From assembly GCA_025361935.1 (NCBI GenBank), contig JANYJB010000102.1, forward strand, positions 1 through 54,347: 54,347 nucleotides of DNA, in the 5' to 3' direction. Of this stretch, positions 1 to 7,672 are shown piece after piece. The DNA comes from Verrucomicrobiota bacterium. GTDB lineage: Bacteria > Verrucomicrobiota > Verrucomicrobiia > Opitutales > Opitutaceae. Position 1 is the first letter of the stretch. Each line of letters begins with the position of its first letter. The notes under the pieces were generated by a model that saw only the letters and a list, made by a program, of their open reading frames with translations, made no database searches and was not told where the DNA came from. A program made the translations under genes and the position numbers.

Positions 1-24
1 ACCCGCGGGGGCGCCCGCCGTTTT

Positions 25-1707
25 TCACGGAGCCGGCGGGGTAAGCAGGCCGGCGCGGTGGTTGTTGGCGGGAACTTGATCGACGAAGCCGGGCGGAAGC
101 ACGAGATCGGTGCGCAGCACGAGGCGGCCTTCGCGGGCCAGCCGCGCGGCATCGACGGGCAGGCTGACCGTCGTGACCGCACCGGGCGCGAGCGGGGGGA
201 CGGGGTAGCTGGAGATGTTGCCGCCGACCTCGGCGGCGAGGGTCATGGCGACAGTGGTGGTGGCGCCGCGGTTTTGAATCATGATGGCGACGGTGGAGCT
301 CCCGGCGTCGTAAGCATTGCCCGCGATGGCGAGGTCGGCGCGCGCCGGATCGTTGCGAGCCATCGCCCAGCCGAGGTCAACGACGCCGTGGCCATAATCG
401 GGATCGGGTCCGGCGGGACCGGCGTCGTCGGCGTGGGTCTGGAGGACTTGCACGGCTTGCGCGGCGGTGAGGCCCGGACTTTCCGACATCACGGCGGCGA
501 TGGCGCCGGCGACGACCGGCGTGCTGGCCGAGGTGCCGCTGAAGAGAATGCGTTGGCCGTTTGCCCCGGCGGTCTGGATGCCGTAGCCGGGCGCGGTGAG
601 GTGGAGTTGTTCGCCGGAGTTGGAGAAACTCACCTGCTGTCCGGTCGCGTCGGTCGCGCCTACGGAGACGACGCGGGGATTGGCGGCGGGCCACGCGAGG
701 CGCGAGGCTTGGTCGTTGCCGGCGGCGGCCACGATGACGACCCCGTGCGACTCGGCGTAGGCGACCGCACGGTCAAGTGCTTCGGATGTCGAGTAGCCGC
801 CCATGCTGATGTTGACGATCTGCGCGCCCTCATCGACGGCGGCGACGATAGCCTGCGTGACGGTGAACGCGTCGCTTTTGCCGTCCGCATCGGTTACGCG
901 GATGCTGAGGATGCCGGCGGCGGGGGCGACGCCACGAGCTTCGGGCGAGGCGCCGGCAGCGAGCGCGGCGACGGCGGTGCCGTGCAGGCTTTCGTCCACC
1001 GGGCCGGTGTAGCCGAGGCCGATGTCGAGGTAGCGCAACCGTCCGCCGCCGAGGGTGGCGTCGGGTTGCGCGCCGCTGTCGAGCACGGCTATGGTTACGC
1101 CCCGGCCCCAGGCGGAGTTGTCGGTGGTGACGCCGAGCGTCGCGAGTAATGTGTCGCGCACAGGAACCTGCGGATAAGCGGAGCGTTCCGCGGGCACGGG
1201 CGGGGCTTCCACGAGGGTGTTGGCGGCGACTCCGCCGTAGTCTGCGGCGTGGGCGAGTAGCTCGGCGGCGAACGTGTCGTAGGCGCGCACACGGACGCGC
1301 GCGATGGAGAGCGGGTCGATCTGCGCGAGCACCTCGACGCCGGTCTGGGCGGCGCGGGCGAGAAAGCGGCGGTAGCCGTCGTCGGTTTTGAAAATCAGCA
1401 CGGCTTCGTGGGCGCGGGCATCGGCGCGGGTGAAGCGCAGGTTCATTCTGGCCGCGAGGATGGCGGCGGTGGTGTCGGGCGTGATCGCGGGGTCGGGCCG
1501 TTCATTGAGTGCGGCGGTCGGTTCGGAGACGGGCGAGGAAGCCGGGGTGGTTGCCTGCGGTGGTGTTTCCGATGGATGGATGTGCAGCCACGTCAGCAGA
1601 ATCATCAGGGTGAGTCCGATGAGGAGCAGGATGATGATCTCGGTCTTGCCTTTCATGTGGGTGGCGGAGCGACTGCGCACAGTGCGCTCGGTCGGCGTGG
1701 AGTTCAA
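25..1707 (-). CDS. Membrane-anchored subtilisin-like (S8) serine protease
   Basis: Predicted extracytoplasmic serine endopeptidase of family S8, 560 aa. The triad is visible: Asp210 in TIAVLDSG, His242 in LHGTAVAAL, Ser393 in FSGTSASTP, with the oxyanion Asn331 in AAAGND. Residues about 22-43 form one hydrophobic segment (IIILLLIGLTLMILLTW) after a basic stretch, so the protein is probably an N-terminally anchored or signal-anchored enzyme. Residues about 80-190 look like a degenerate pro-region. The last ~100 residues (ADLAIAGNAY onward) resemble a CARDB-like beta-sandwich adhesion module. An alternative start at 1656 (MKGKTEII) would place the membrane segment right at the N-terminus and is equally plausible. 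It is transcribed away from the next gene. Substrate unknown; the family call is secure. Confidence 0.9.
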   Translation of the reverse strand: MNSTPTERTVRSRSATHMKGKTEIIILLLIGLTLMILLTWLHIHPSETPPQATTPASSPVSEPTAALNERPDPAITPDTTAAILAARMNLRFTRADARAHEAVLIFKTDDGYRRFLARAAQTGVEVLAQIDPLSIARVRVRAYDTFAAELLAHAADYGGVAANTLVEAPPVPAERSAYPQVPVRDTLLATLGVTTDNSAWGRGVTIAVLDSGAQPDATLGGGRLRYLDIGLGYTGPVDESLHGTAVAALAAGASPEARGVAPAAGILSIRVTDADGKSDAFTVTQAIVAAVDEGAQIVNISMGGYSTSEALDRAVAYAESHGVVIVAAAGNDQASRLAWPAANPRVVSVGATDATGQQVSFSNSGEQLHLTAPGYGIQTAGANGQRILFSGTSASTPVVAGAIAAVMSESPGLTAAQAVQVLQTHADDAGPAGPDPDYGHGVVDLGWAMARNDPARADLAIAGNAYDAGSSTVAIMIQNRGATTTVAMTLAAEVGGNISSYPVPPLAPGAVTTVSLPVDAARLAREGRLVLRTDLVLPPGFVDQVPANNHRAGLLTPPAP

Positions 1708-1824
1708 CCCCTAGACGCGAATGGCGGGCGGAAGTTGCGCGGAAACGGTTTGTCAGATGCTGCGTAACTGCGGCAGTTTGTGCGCGTCTTTGGTTAACAG
1801 CGTTTTTATCCAACACTCCCCATC

Positions 1825-2256
1825 ATGAAACTGCGTCTTCTCTTCACCGCCCTGATTCTTGCTATCTTCACATGCCCGCTCGTCCGCGCCGAAGACGGCC
1901 CGGCGACCGATCTCGAAAAAGAGATGAAAACGATGAGTAAGGCGTTCAAGCAGTTGAGAAAACAGGCGGGTGAGGCGACTCAAAACGCCTCTTCGCTTGA
2001 GCTGGTCGCGCAGATGCAAAAATCCGCCGCAAACGCCAGCGCTTTGGTTCCGGTAAAAGCCGCTGATCTGCCTGAAAAGGACCGCGCTGCCTTCACGGAC
2101 GACTACAAGGCGAAGATGAAGGATTTCAGTGCCGTCCTTGCTAAACTCGAGGCCGCGCTCAAGGCGGGCGACAACGCGGCCGTCGGCAAACTGGTGACGG
2201 AGCTCAACAACCTGCAACGCACGGACCACAAGGAATTCCGCAAGCCGCAGGACTGA
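1825..2256 (+). CDS. Cytochrome b562-like periplasmic four-helix protein
   Basis: Small exported protein, 143 aa, with a clear signal peptide (residues 1-22, cleavage likely after VRA). The mature part is almost wholly helical and charged. It aligns by eye with soluble cytochrome b562: DLEKEMKTM near the N-terminus matches DLEDNMETL of the E. coli protein, placing Met34 at the axial Met ligand, and QRTDHKEFR near the C-terminus places His135 at the axial His ligand. A covalent CXXCH motif is absent, so haem, if bound, would be b-type. The role may be periplasmic electron transfer, but no redox partner is adjacent. Haem binding is inferred from only two ligand positions; many b562-fold proteins in other phyla have lost haem. 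Confidence 0.7.
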   Translation: MKLRLLFTALILAIFTCPLVRAEDGPATDLEKEMKTMSKAFKQLRKQAGEATQNASSLELVAQMQKSAANASALVPVKAADLPEKDRAAFTDDYKAKMKDFSAVLAKLEAALKAGDNAAVGKLVTELNNLQRTDHKEFRKPQD

Positions 2257-2277
2257 GTTTATCGCTTTCGCAGGGTG

Positions 2278-2973
2278 TCAGAGCCACCAGTTGATCGTTT
2301 TGCGGCCGTGTGCGGCGAGGAGGTAGTTGGCCTCGGAGAAATGTCCGTTGGCGGCGAATTTCTGTTCGGGCGGCAGCCGATTTTGCGCGAGCGGAGATGG
2401 GTGTTGATCGCGCAGGATCGCGTGGCGCGCCGTGTTGATATGCGGCTCGGCGGAGGTGATGGCCTTGCCGCCCCAGAGCATAAAAACGACGAAGGGCGCT
2501 TCCGCCTGCACGAGGCGAAGCGCGGCTTGGGTGAACGCCTGCCAGCCGAGCTTGGCGTGGCTCATGGGTTCGCCGGAGCGCACGGTCAGGATCGTGTTGA
2601 GGAGCAGCACGCCTTGGTGCGTCCACGGTTCGAGATGGCCGGAGGAGGGCGCGCGCCAGTCGGGGAAACTGCGGGCGAGGGAGGCGTAGATGTTTTTGAG
2701 CGACGCGGGCGTGCGGACGGTGGGCGGCACGGAGAAGGACAGGCCGTGGGCGTTGCCCGGCGTGGGGTAGGGGTCTTGGCCGAGAATGACGACTTTCACG
2801 TCGGCGGGGCGGACGAGCGCGAGGGCGCGGAAGAGATTTTCGCGCGAGGGGAAAACGTCGCCTGCCGCATACGCTGCGTCCACGGCGGCGGAGAGCGCGG
2901 CGAATTGCTCGCGGGTGTAGCCGTGCTCAAAGATGCCCGACCACGCGGGCGGAAGCGTGTCGGCGGTTGTCAT
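2278..2973 (-). CDS. ung: Uracil-DNA glycosylase, family 1
   Basis: Removes uracil from DNA in base excision repair; 231 aa, the normal length. Visible motifs: GQDPYP at residues 65-70 with the water-activating Asp67, GLSFSV with the uracil-stacking Phe80, LLLNT with Asn126, and HPSPL with catalytic His191. The usual GQDPYH reads GQDPYP here, a variant known from active actinobacterial enzymes such as M. tuberculosis Ung, so activity is expected. The start codon overlaps the stop codon of the upstream methyltransferase by four bases (ATGA, 2970-2973), which points to translational coupling and fixes the start. Confidence 0.96.
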   Translation of the reverse strand: MTTADTLPPAWSGIFEHGYTREQFAALSAAVDAAYAAGDVFPSRENLFRALALVRPADVKVVILGQDPYPTPGNAHGLSFSVPPTVRTPASLKNIYASLARSFPDWRAPSSGHLEPWTHQGVLLLNTILTVRSGEPMSHAKLGWQAFTQAALRLVQAEAPFVVFMLWGGKAITSAEPHINTARHAILRDQHPSPLAQNRLPPEQKFAANGHFSEANYLLAAHGRKTINWWL

Positions 2974-4064
2974 GGCGAAGTGATGCCGGCGGATTTGACG
3001 TGCTTCCAGCGCCAGGTGTCCACCTGGGGCCAGTTACCGATGGTGAGGGTGATGGCGATCACGTCGCCGTCGGCGAGAAATTCGCGGTCGGTGCGGAGGA
3101 TGCGGTAGCCCCAGTTGGTGGCGCGGCCGGGGTCGAGCGGGCTGGAGTTGAGCGCGAGGTCATCGTCCACCATCGCGCGGAAATAGACAACGTAGCCGTC
3201 GAAACGGCCGCCGCGCGTGATCGTGCGCGTAAAGCGGATTTCCTTGGGCAGATCTTCAGCGCGCAGCGTTTGCAGGTCGATAGTGAGGACGGGCGACGGT
3301 TCGGAGAGCAGGTAGTCAACGTAGCCGAGGTCGGCGGCGGGGATGTGGTAGTAGTGCGGGTCTTGCGGGCGTTCGCGGTCCATGCACGAGTAGTCGATAC
3401 CGTGGACGTTCATGTCCCAGATGTGGGGAACGAAGCGGCCGTCGCGGATTTTGACGGGCTCGCAGAAGAGATCGAAGCGGGCGGGGAGGATGAGGCCACC
3501 GGGTTTAAGCAGACGGTCGCGGAGATCGGTGATGTTGACCACCATGTCTTCGTCGAAGAGGTAGTCGCCCATCTGCTCGTGGAGGATGACGTCCACCGGG
3601 GCGTCGAGTTTCAGGTCCTTGCTGTGGGTGCTGATGAACTCGACGTTTTCAACGCGGTTATGGGCGGCGAGGGTCTTGGCGTGTTCGAGGATGACGGAGT
3701 GGTCGATGGCGTAAACGCGGGCTGCGCCGCGGCGGGAGGCGAAGGCGGCGAGGATGCCGGTGCCGGTGCCGAGATCGATGACGCGCGCGCCGGGCTTGAT
3801 GTGGCGGGCGATGGCGGCGTGGTAGAAATCCATACGCGGCTTGTCGGCCAGCATCTTCTCCTGCTCGTAGAACTGGGCGAAGTAACTGCGGTTGAAATCG
3901 CGGTAGCGCTCGTCCGTGGTCGGCTCGGCGGCGGGCTCGGTCGAGGGATAAACCCAGGAGTTGAGGCGTTCGCTGAAGAGGAGCTTGGCGGCCAGTTTGC
4001 CGCGCACGCGTCGCAACGATTCGAGAAAAGCAGTCCAGGGAGTGCGGTGAAAGGGGCTGGGCAT
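2970..4064 (-). CDS. PRMT-like class I SAM-dependent methyltransferase
   Basis: Predicted methyltransferase of the protein arginine methyltransferase type, 364 aa. Seen: a pre-core YFAQFYEQEKMLADKPRMDFY element like the PRMT N-terminal helix, the SAM-binding motif VIDLGTGTG (95-103), an acidic residue ending strand 2 (AIDHS, 119-123), and HEQMGDYLFDED (162-173), whose Glu163 and Glu172 are nine residues apart exactly as in the PRMT double-E loop. The C-terminal half would be the beta-barrel substrate domain; a clear THW motif is not visible, although a TWRWKHV segment lies near the end. The gene overlaps ung by four bases. Bacterial PRMT-like enzymes are mostly uncharacterised; the substrate could be a protein or a small molecule. 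Confidence 0.75.
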   Translation of the reverse strand: MPSPFHRTPWTAFLESLRRVRGKLAAKLLFSERLNSWVYPSTEPAAEPTTDERYRDFNRSYFAQFYEQEKMLADKPRMDFYHAAIARHIKPGARVIDLGTGTGILAAFASRRGAARVYAIDHSVILEHAKTLAAHNRVENVEFISTHSKDLKLDAPVDVILHEQMGDYLFDEDMVVNITDLRDRLLKPGGLILPARFDLFCEPVKIRDGRFVPHIWDMNVHGIDYSCMDRERPQDPHYYHIPAADLGYVDYLLSEPSPVLTIDLQTLRAEDLPKEIRFTRTITRGGRFDGYVVYFRAMVDDDLALNSSPLDPGRATNWGYRILRTDREFLADGDVIAITLTIGNWPQVDTWRWKHVKSAGITSP

Positions 4065-4153
4065 GGAGAGGCGAAGCCACGGGGCTTCACGTCCATTGAG
4101 AATACATTCTTGGCCTAAAGCCAGAGGAACTCTGGCGGGGTGGGTAGTGTGGA

Positions 4154-4239
4154 AATCGTTCTCGTTCTCTTACTCGTTCTCGTTCGTCAGAAAGAATAGG
4201 AGCGAGAGAACGAGAATGATTACGAGAACGAGAACGATT
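4154..4239. repeat. Large inverted repeat built of TTCTCG units
   Basis: The left arm starting at 4154 and the right arm ending at 4239 match perfectly over their outer 16 bases (AATCGTTCTCGTTCTC against GAGAACGAGAACGATT). They stay largely complementary inward to about 4185 and 4208, leaving a loop of about 22 nt. Each arm is itself made of short tandem CGTTCT units. The element lies between the small gene ending at 4247 and the methyltransferase start at 4064, both on the minus strand. It could act as a terminator-like or mRNA-stabilising hairpin, or be one copy of a dispersed repeat; no second copy is present in the window. Confidence 0.75.
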
Positions 4240-4246
4240 ATCTGAC

Positions 4247-4606
4247 TCAGGCCACGGCCTGCCGTGGGGCGTTCATCGAGGCGGCCTCGGCGATTCTTTC
4301 GGCAATCTGGAGGGCCAGCGGGGCGGAGTCGCCGGTGGCGGCTTTGATTTCGCCGAGATGGAGGCGGAGTCCGGTGATGAGCGGGGAGAAAAGGGCAGCT
4401 TCGGGAGAGCGTTTCACGATGGCCAGCACGCGGCGGGCATCGGCGGCGCCGGCGAGGCGGATGGCAAAATGGATCATCATGCTGAACGAATTTCGGCAGG
4501 TGTCGGCGCGGGCGAGGAAAACTTCCAGTTCGGCGAAGAGGTATTCGTTGGTAGGGCGCGGCAGCATGGGAGGTGGTGAGGGGGTGAGCGCACGGGGCGC
4601 GTCCAT
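4247..4606 (-). CDS. Small hypothetical protein
   Basis: Not recognised. A 119-aa frame on the minus strand with a plausible protein composition: a Pro-rich N-terminus, then amphipathic helical segments (YLFAELEVFLARADTC, DARRVLAIVKRSPEAAL, LALQIAERIAEAASMN). No signal peptide or membrane segment is visible. An in-frame ATG at 4567 (MLPRPTNEY) removes the Pro-rich leader and may be the true start. Neither start has a recognisable ribosome binding site. The gene ends eight bases before the large inverted repeat. It stands alone between the methyltransferase and the divergent DTW gene. Confidence 0.5.
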   Translation of the reverse strand: MDAPRALTPSPPPMLPRPTNEYLFAELEVFLARADTCRNSFSMMIHFAIRLAGAADARRVLAIVKRSPEAALFSPLITGLRLHLGEIKAATGDSAPLALQIAERIAEAASMNAPRQAVA

Positions 4607-4626
4607 AATTCAGCAGGAGGGATGCC

Positions 4627-4710
4627 ATGGCCGCTAAGATTTTAAAAACACCAAACTGCGGAGTTTTTACCACTAATGGAAACTCCCAACGGGAGTTTCT
4701 CGGGGAGTAG
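4627..4710 (+). CDS. Candidate 27-aa small ORF with strong ribosome binding site
   Basis: A very short frame, ATG at 4627 to TAG at 4708-4710, beginning MAAKILKTPNCGVF. It is preceded by a perfect AGGAGG (4615-4620) six bases from the ATG, which is unusual here because most genes in the window lack a good Shine-Dalgarno sequence. The end of the frame runs through a perfect hairpin (4679-4699). It lies 111 bases upstream of the DTW-domain gene. It may be a leader peptide or an independent small protein; no homology is recognised, and translation is unproven. Confidence 0.3.
   Translation: MAAKILKTPNCGVFTTNGNSQREFLGE
4679..4699. repeat. Perfect 9-bp hairpin
   Basis: GAAACTCCC (4679-4687) pairs with GGGAGTTTC (4691-4699) around an AAC loop. 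It sits upstream of the DTW gene and inside the candidate small ORF. No T-tract follows, so it is more likely a leader structure or operator than a terminator. Confidence 0.5.
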
Positions 4711-4821
4711 TTTCGGCCAATGGCCTTCACAATTCAGCGGAGGAGCGGCTGATGCCGCCTGGGTTGGACTGAGGGCATGCCGTCTTGACGGACAGGGGCG
4801 GTTGCCACGGCATAGGGCACG

Positions 4822-5592
4822 ATGGCCCGAAGTGTTGTCCGCAATCCCACCCCGCGCTGCGCGCGTTGCCAGCATCTCCCCCGGTGGTGCATCTGCGAGG
4901 GGCTGCGCACGCTGGAGTGTCCGCTCGCGGTGGACGTGCTCATGCACAGCCGCGAGGTGTGGCGGCCGAGCAGCACGGGGCATCTGATCAAACGGGTGAT
5001 TCCGGAGTCTCGGCTGCATGTTTATGACCAGGGCGCACCGCTGGAGCGTGAGCAGATCGTGCGTCCGGGAAAAACCCTGTGGGTGCTGCATCCGCTGGGG
5101 GAACCGATGCCGGCCGACGCCGTGCCGGATGACCTGCAACTGCTCCTGCTCGACGGAAGCTGGGGCGAGGCGGCCGACATGAAGAAGGCGGTCGAAGGCT
5201 GGGGGCAACGCGTGAGCCTGCCGATGACCGGCAAGAGCCGCTACTGGCTGCGCGCGCAGCAGGAAGCGGGACAGTTTTCCACGGTGGAGGCGCTGCTCTT
5301 CGTGCTGGCGGCGCTCGGGCTGAAGGCGGAGCACGACGCGTTGCGGTTGCAACTGGAACTGCACGTGTTTGCGGGGCTGTCCACGCGCGGGAACAAGACG
5401 ATGATTGCGGATTATCTGGCCGACTCGCCGCTGCGCGAGGCGATGCCCGAGCTGTTGCGCAAGATGCAGCCGCAGTCGCCGCTGGAGAAACGTGCGATGC
5501 AGGAGCGGCTGGAGGCGCGCCGCGCCGCCGGGCTGGACGTCGAGCCTGCGCGAAGCGGGGTTGCGACGGACGGACGGAGGCCGCAAGGTTAA
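4822..5592 (+). CDS. DTW-domain protein, probable tRNA-uridine aminocarboxypropyltransferase
   Basis: 256-aa member of the DTW (YfiP/TapT) family, whose characterised members transfer the 3-amino-3-carboxypropyl group of SAM to uridine in tRNA (acp3U). Seen: an N-terminal four-cysteine zinc site Cys13, Cys16, Cys23, Cys25 ([13 protein letters not shown]), the PSSTGHLI segment (49-56), the signature as LLDGSWGEA (109-117), where Ser replaces the usual Thr of the DxTW motif, and QFSTVEAL, matching the family's F-S/T-T-x-E element. The C-terminal ~30 residues are basic and low-complexity. purT starts 13 bases downstream on the same strand, so the two are probably co-transcribed. Confidence 0.85.
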   Translation: MARSVVRNPTPRCARCQHLPRWCICEGLRTLECPLAVDVLMHSREVWRPSSTGHLIKRVIPESRLHVYDQGAPLEREQIVRPGKTLWVLHPLGEPMPADAVPDDLQLLLLDGSWGEAADMKKAVEGWGQRVSLPMTGKSRYWLRAQQEAGQFSTVEALLFVLAALGLKAEHDALRLQLELHVFAGLSTRGNKTMIADYLADSPLREAMPELLRKMQPQSPLEKRAMQERLEARRAAGLDVEPARSGVATDGRRPQG

Positions 5593-5605
5593 TCAATTTT
5601 TCGCC

Positions 5606-6799
5606 ATGCTCACTCCCGGAACCTTTGCCCCTCCTTCGTCGCCACGCGCCACGCGCGTCCTGTTGCTCGGTTCGGGCGAGCTGGGCAAGGAGGTCGTCAT
5701 CGAGCTGCAACGCCTCGGCTGCGAGGTGATCGCGTGCGACCGCTATGCCGGCGCTCCGGCGATGCAGGTGGCGCACCGCAGCCACGTGTTTTCGATGCTC
5801 GACGGCGCGGCGCTCCGGCGCGTGATCGCCGAGGAGAAACCCGACCTCGTCGTGCCCGAGATCGAGGCCATCGCGACCGACGTGCTGGTCGAGTTGGAAG
5901 CCGCCGGGCAACGCGTGGTGCCGACCGCGCGCGCCGCCAAACTCACGATGAACCGTGAGGGCATCCGACGGCTCGTGGCGGAGGAACTCAAGCTGCCGAC
6001 CTCGCCGTATCGCTTTGTCGGCACCGAGGCAGAGGCTTCGTCGGCGGGCGTGGAGCTGGGTTTTCCCTGCGTGCTCAAGCCGCTCATGTCGTCGAGCGGA
6101 CACGGGCAGAGCGTCGTGAAAACCGCCGGTGACATGGCGGCGGCTTGGAAATACGCGCAGGAAGGCGCGCGGGCCGGTGCGGGGCGTTGCATCGTCGAGG
6201 GGTTTGTCCGCTTCGACTACGAGATCACGGTGCTCACGGTGTCGGCGGCGAATGGCATCCAATGCTGCCTGCCGGTCGGGCATGTGCAGATCGACGGTGA
6301 CTATCGGGAGAGTTGGCAGCCGTGCCCGATGTCGGCTTCGGCGTGGGCGGAGGCGCAGCGCATCGCGAAGACCGTGGTGGGCAATCTCGGCGGCTACGGT
6401 TTGTTCGGCGTCGAGTGTTTCGTGTGCGGCGACAAGGTGATTTTCAGCGAGGTGAGCCCGCGTCCGCATGACACAGGGCTGGTGACGATCGGCAGCCAGG
6501 CGCTGTCGGAGTTCGCGCTGCACGCGCGAGCGATTCTCGGATTGCCGGTTCCGCCGATCCTGTTGCTGCGTCCGGCGCACAGCGTGGCGCTGCTGGGACA
6601 TGGCGACGGCGTGCCGGTGGTATCGGGCGTGGAAAAAGCGCTGGCGGTGCCGGAGAGCCAGGTGCGAATTTTTGGAAAACCCGAGTGCCGCGGTCACCGC
6701 CGGCTGGCGGTCGCGGTGGCGAGCGGCGCGACGCCGGAGGAGGCGAGGGATCGTGCGCGCTCGATGGCGGCGGTGATCACGATCACGGTGGGGGAGTGA
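5606..6799 (+). CDS. purT: Formate-dependent phosphoribosylglycinamide formyltransferase (GAR transformylase 2)
   Basis: ATP-grasp enzyme that makes formyl-GAR from GAR, formate and ATP in purine synthesis. The start at 5606 ([10 protein letters not shown]) gives 397 aa, close to the 392 aa of E. coli PurT; a longer upstream frame would run through the DTW gene. Seen: the N-terminal GSGELGKEV nucleotide-binding turn (22-30), the ATP-grasp core ([17 protein letters not shown]), the YEITVLTV strand, and the metal-binding [12 protein letters not shown] near the C-terminal part of the grasp domain. It follows the DTW gene by 13 bases. The next gene is convergent, ending eight bases away. Confidence 0.95.
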   Translation: MLTPGTFAPPSSPRATRVLLLGSGELGKEVVIELQRLGCEVIACDRYAGAPAMQVAHRSHVFSMLDGAALRRVIAEEKPDLVVPEIEAIATDVLVELEAAGQRVVPTARAAKLTMNREGIRRLVAEELKLPTSPYRFVGTEAEASSAGVELGFPCVLKPLMSSSGHGQSVVKTAGDMAAAWKYAQEGARAGAGRCIVEGFVRFDYEITVLTVSAANGIQCCLPVGHVQIDGDYRESWQPCPMSASAWAEAQRIAKTVVGNLGGYGLFGVECFVCGDKVIFSEVSPRPHDTGLVTIGSQALSEFALHARAILGLPVPPILLLRPAHSVALLGHGDGVPVVSGVEKALAVPESQVRIFGKPECRGHRRLAVAVASGATPEEARDRARSMAAVITITVGE

Positions 6800-6807
6800 C
6801 GGGGCAT

Positions 6808-7665
6808 TTAGGTCGCCGCCGTTAAAATCGAAAGAAGCAGTGTTAAGACACAGGCCCAAATGAAGAGTCCTAGAACATCGCCTTTCTTTTTCTTGATTCT
6901 ATAAAACGAGAGTCCGGTGAAAATGATCCATATAGCCAAGAACAGCAGTAGTTGAGGGGTTAACGCCCTGGATATTTGTAGGCGTTCGTTGGCTCGGGCC
7001 CATTCGATTTTTTCTTTGGGCGTGAGAACATATTCGCCAACGCGGATTCCGGGAGGAAGAGCCTCAAAAATATTGGCGGTTTTCCCTTTTCCGTCGAAAC
7101 GGGTGAGTTGTCCGCCGTTGTCTGATAGGTTGTGGTAATGCATCACTCTGCCGTCTAAAAAGACGATCATTCCACATTTTGAGCCGTAAGGGCTAAACGT
7201 TGTCCATGTGCCATCTGACTGCAGACCGCGCGTCCACGCTATTGGCGTGGTGACTGGCATCTTTGTGTTTAGCTTTTCTAAAACAACCGCTACGCAGGAT
7301 TTGAATAAATAAGTGGAATTTTGAGGATCGTTTTTGGGAATGGACGCACTAGAACAGTTTTCAAGATATGACGCTGGATCGAGATGCGATTGCCAGATGC
7401 CAATATCGTTCGGAAGACGTCCTGCATCAATTAGCTGCCAAGCGTAATCCAGTATATTAGACGCGTTGGGAAGTTGATCGTTATGGTCAGTCGCATAACT
7501 CAAACTGGCAGTTCCAATTGAGCGAAGGTGTGACATGTCGAACGCCCTAATAGCGGCGTCCTTGTTTGCTCCGATTGCCGGGAAAACCCAAAGGTTCAAC
7601 AGCAGGGTCACGACGACCAACGTTGTTGAAGCAATTAAGACAATTTTTGAGGTGCAAGTGTTCAT
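6808..7665 (-). CDS. Pseudopilin-like membrane protein in a low-GC patch
   Basis: 285 aa, not recognised as a named family. It has an N-terminal hydrophobic helix (about 8-32), then HLRSIGTASLSYATDHNDQLP and a DGRVMHYHN segment, both typical of the type II secretion G-like pseudopilin proteins abundant in Verrucomicrobiota and Planctomycetota. Unlike those, it lacks a clear prepilin peptidase site (G/FTLIE) and carries two further C-terminal membrane helices (LLLFLAIWIIFTGLSF and LFIWACVLTLLLSIL) separated by a KKKK cluster. Its DNA is visibly AT-richer than both neighbours (about 43% GC in one 60-base line counted at 6901-6960), which suggests recent acquisition. Function unknown. Confidence 0.65.
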   Translation of the reverse strand: MNTCTSKIVLIASTTLVVVTLLLNLWVFPAIGANKDAAIRAFDMSHLRSIGTASLSYATDHNDQLPNASNILDYAWQLIDAGRLPNDIGIWQSHLDPASYLENCSSASIPKNDPQNSTYLFKSCVAVVLEKLNTKMPVTTPIAWTRGLQSDGTWTTFSPYGSKCGMIVFLDGRVMHYHNLSDNGGQLTRFDGKGKTANIFEALPPGIRVGEYVLTPKEKIEWARANERLQISRALTPQLLLFLAIWIIFTGLSFYRIKKKKGDVLGLFIWACVLTLLLSILTAAT

Positions 7666-7672
7666 TATAAAC

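Noticed and set aside
58-1149. Long plus-strand open frame opposite the subtilase
   Set aside because: It is the high-GC shadow of the protease gene: composition is Gly/Asp/Val-rich with no motifs, while the minus strand carries a full catalytic triad.
2278-2973. GQDPYP instead of GQDPYH in uracil-DNA glycosylase as a sign of inactivation
   Set aside because: The same variant occurs in functional actinobacterial enzymes, and the other catalytic residues are intact.
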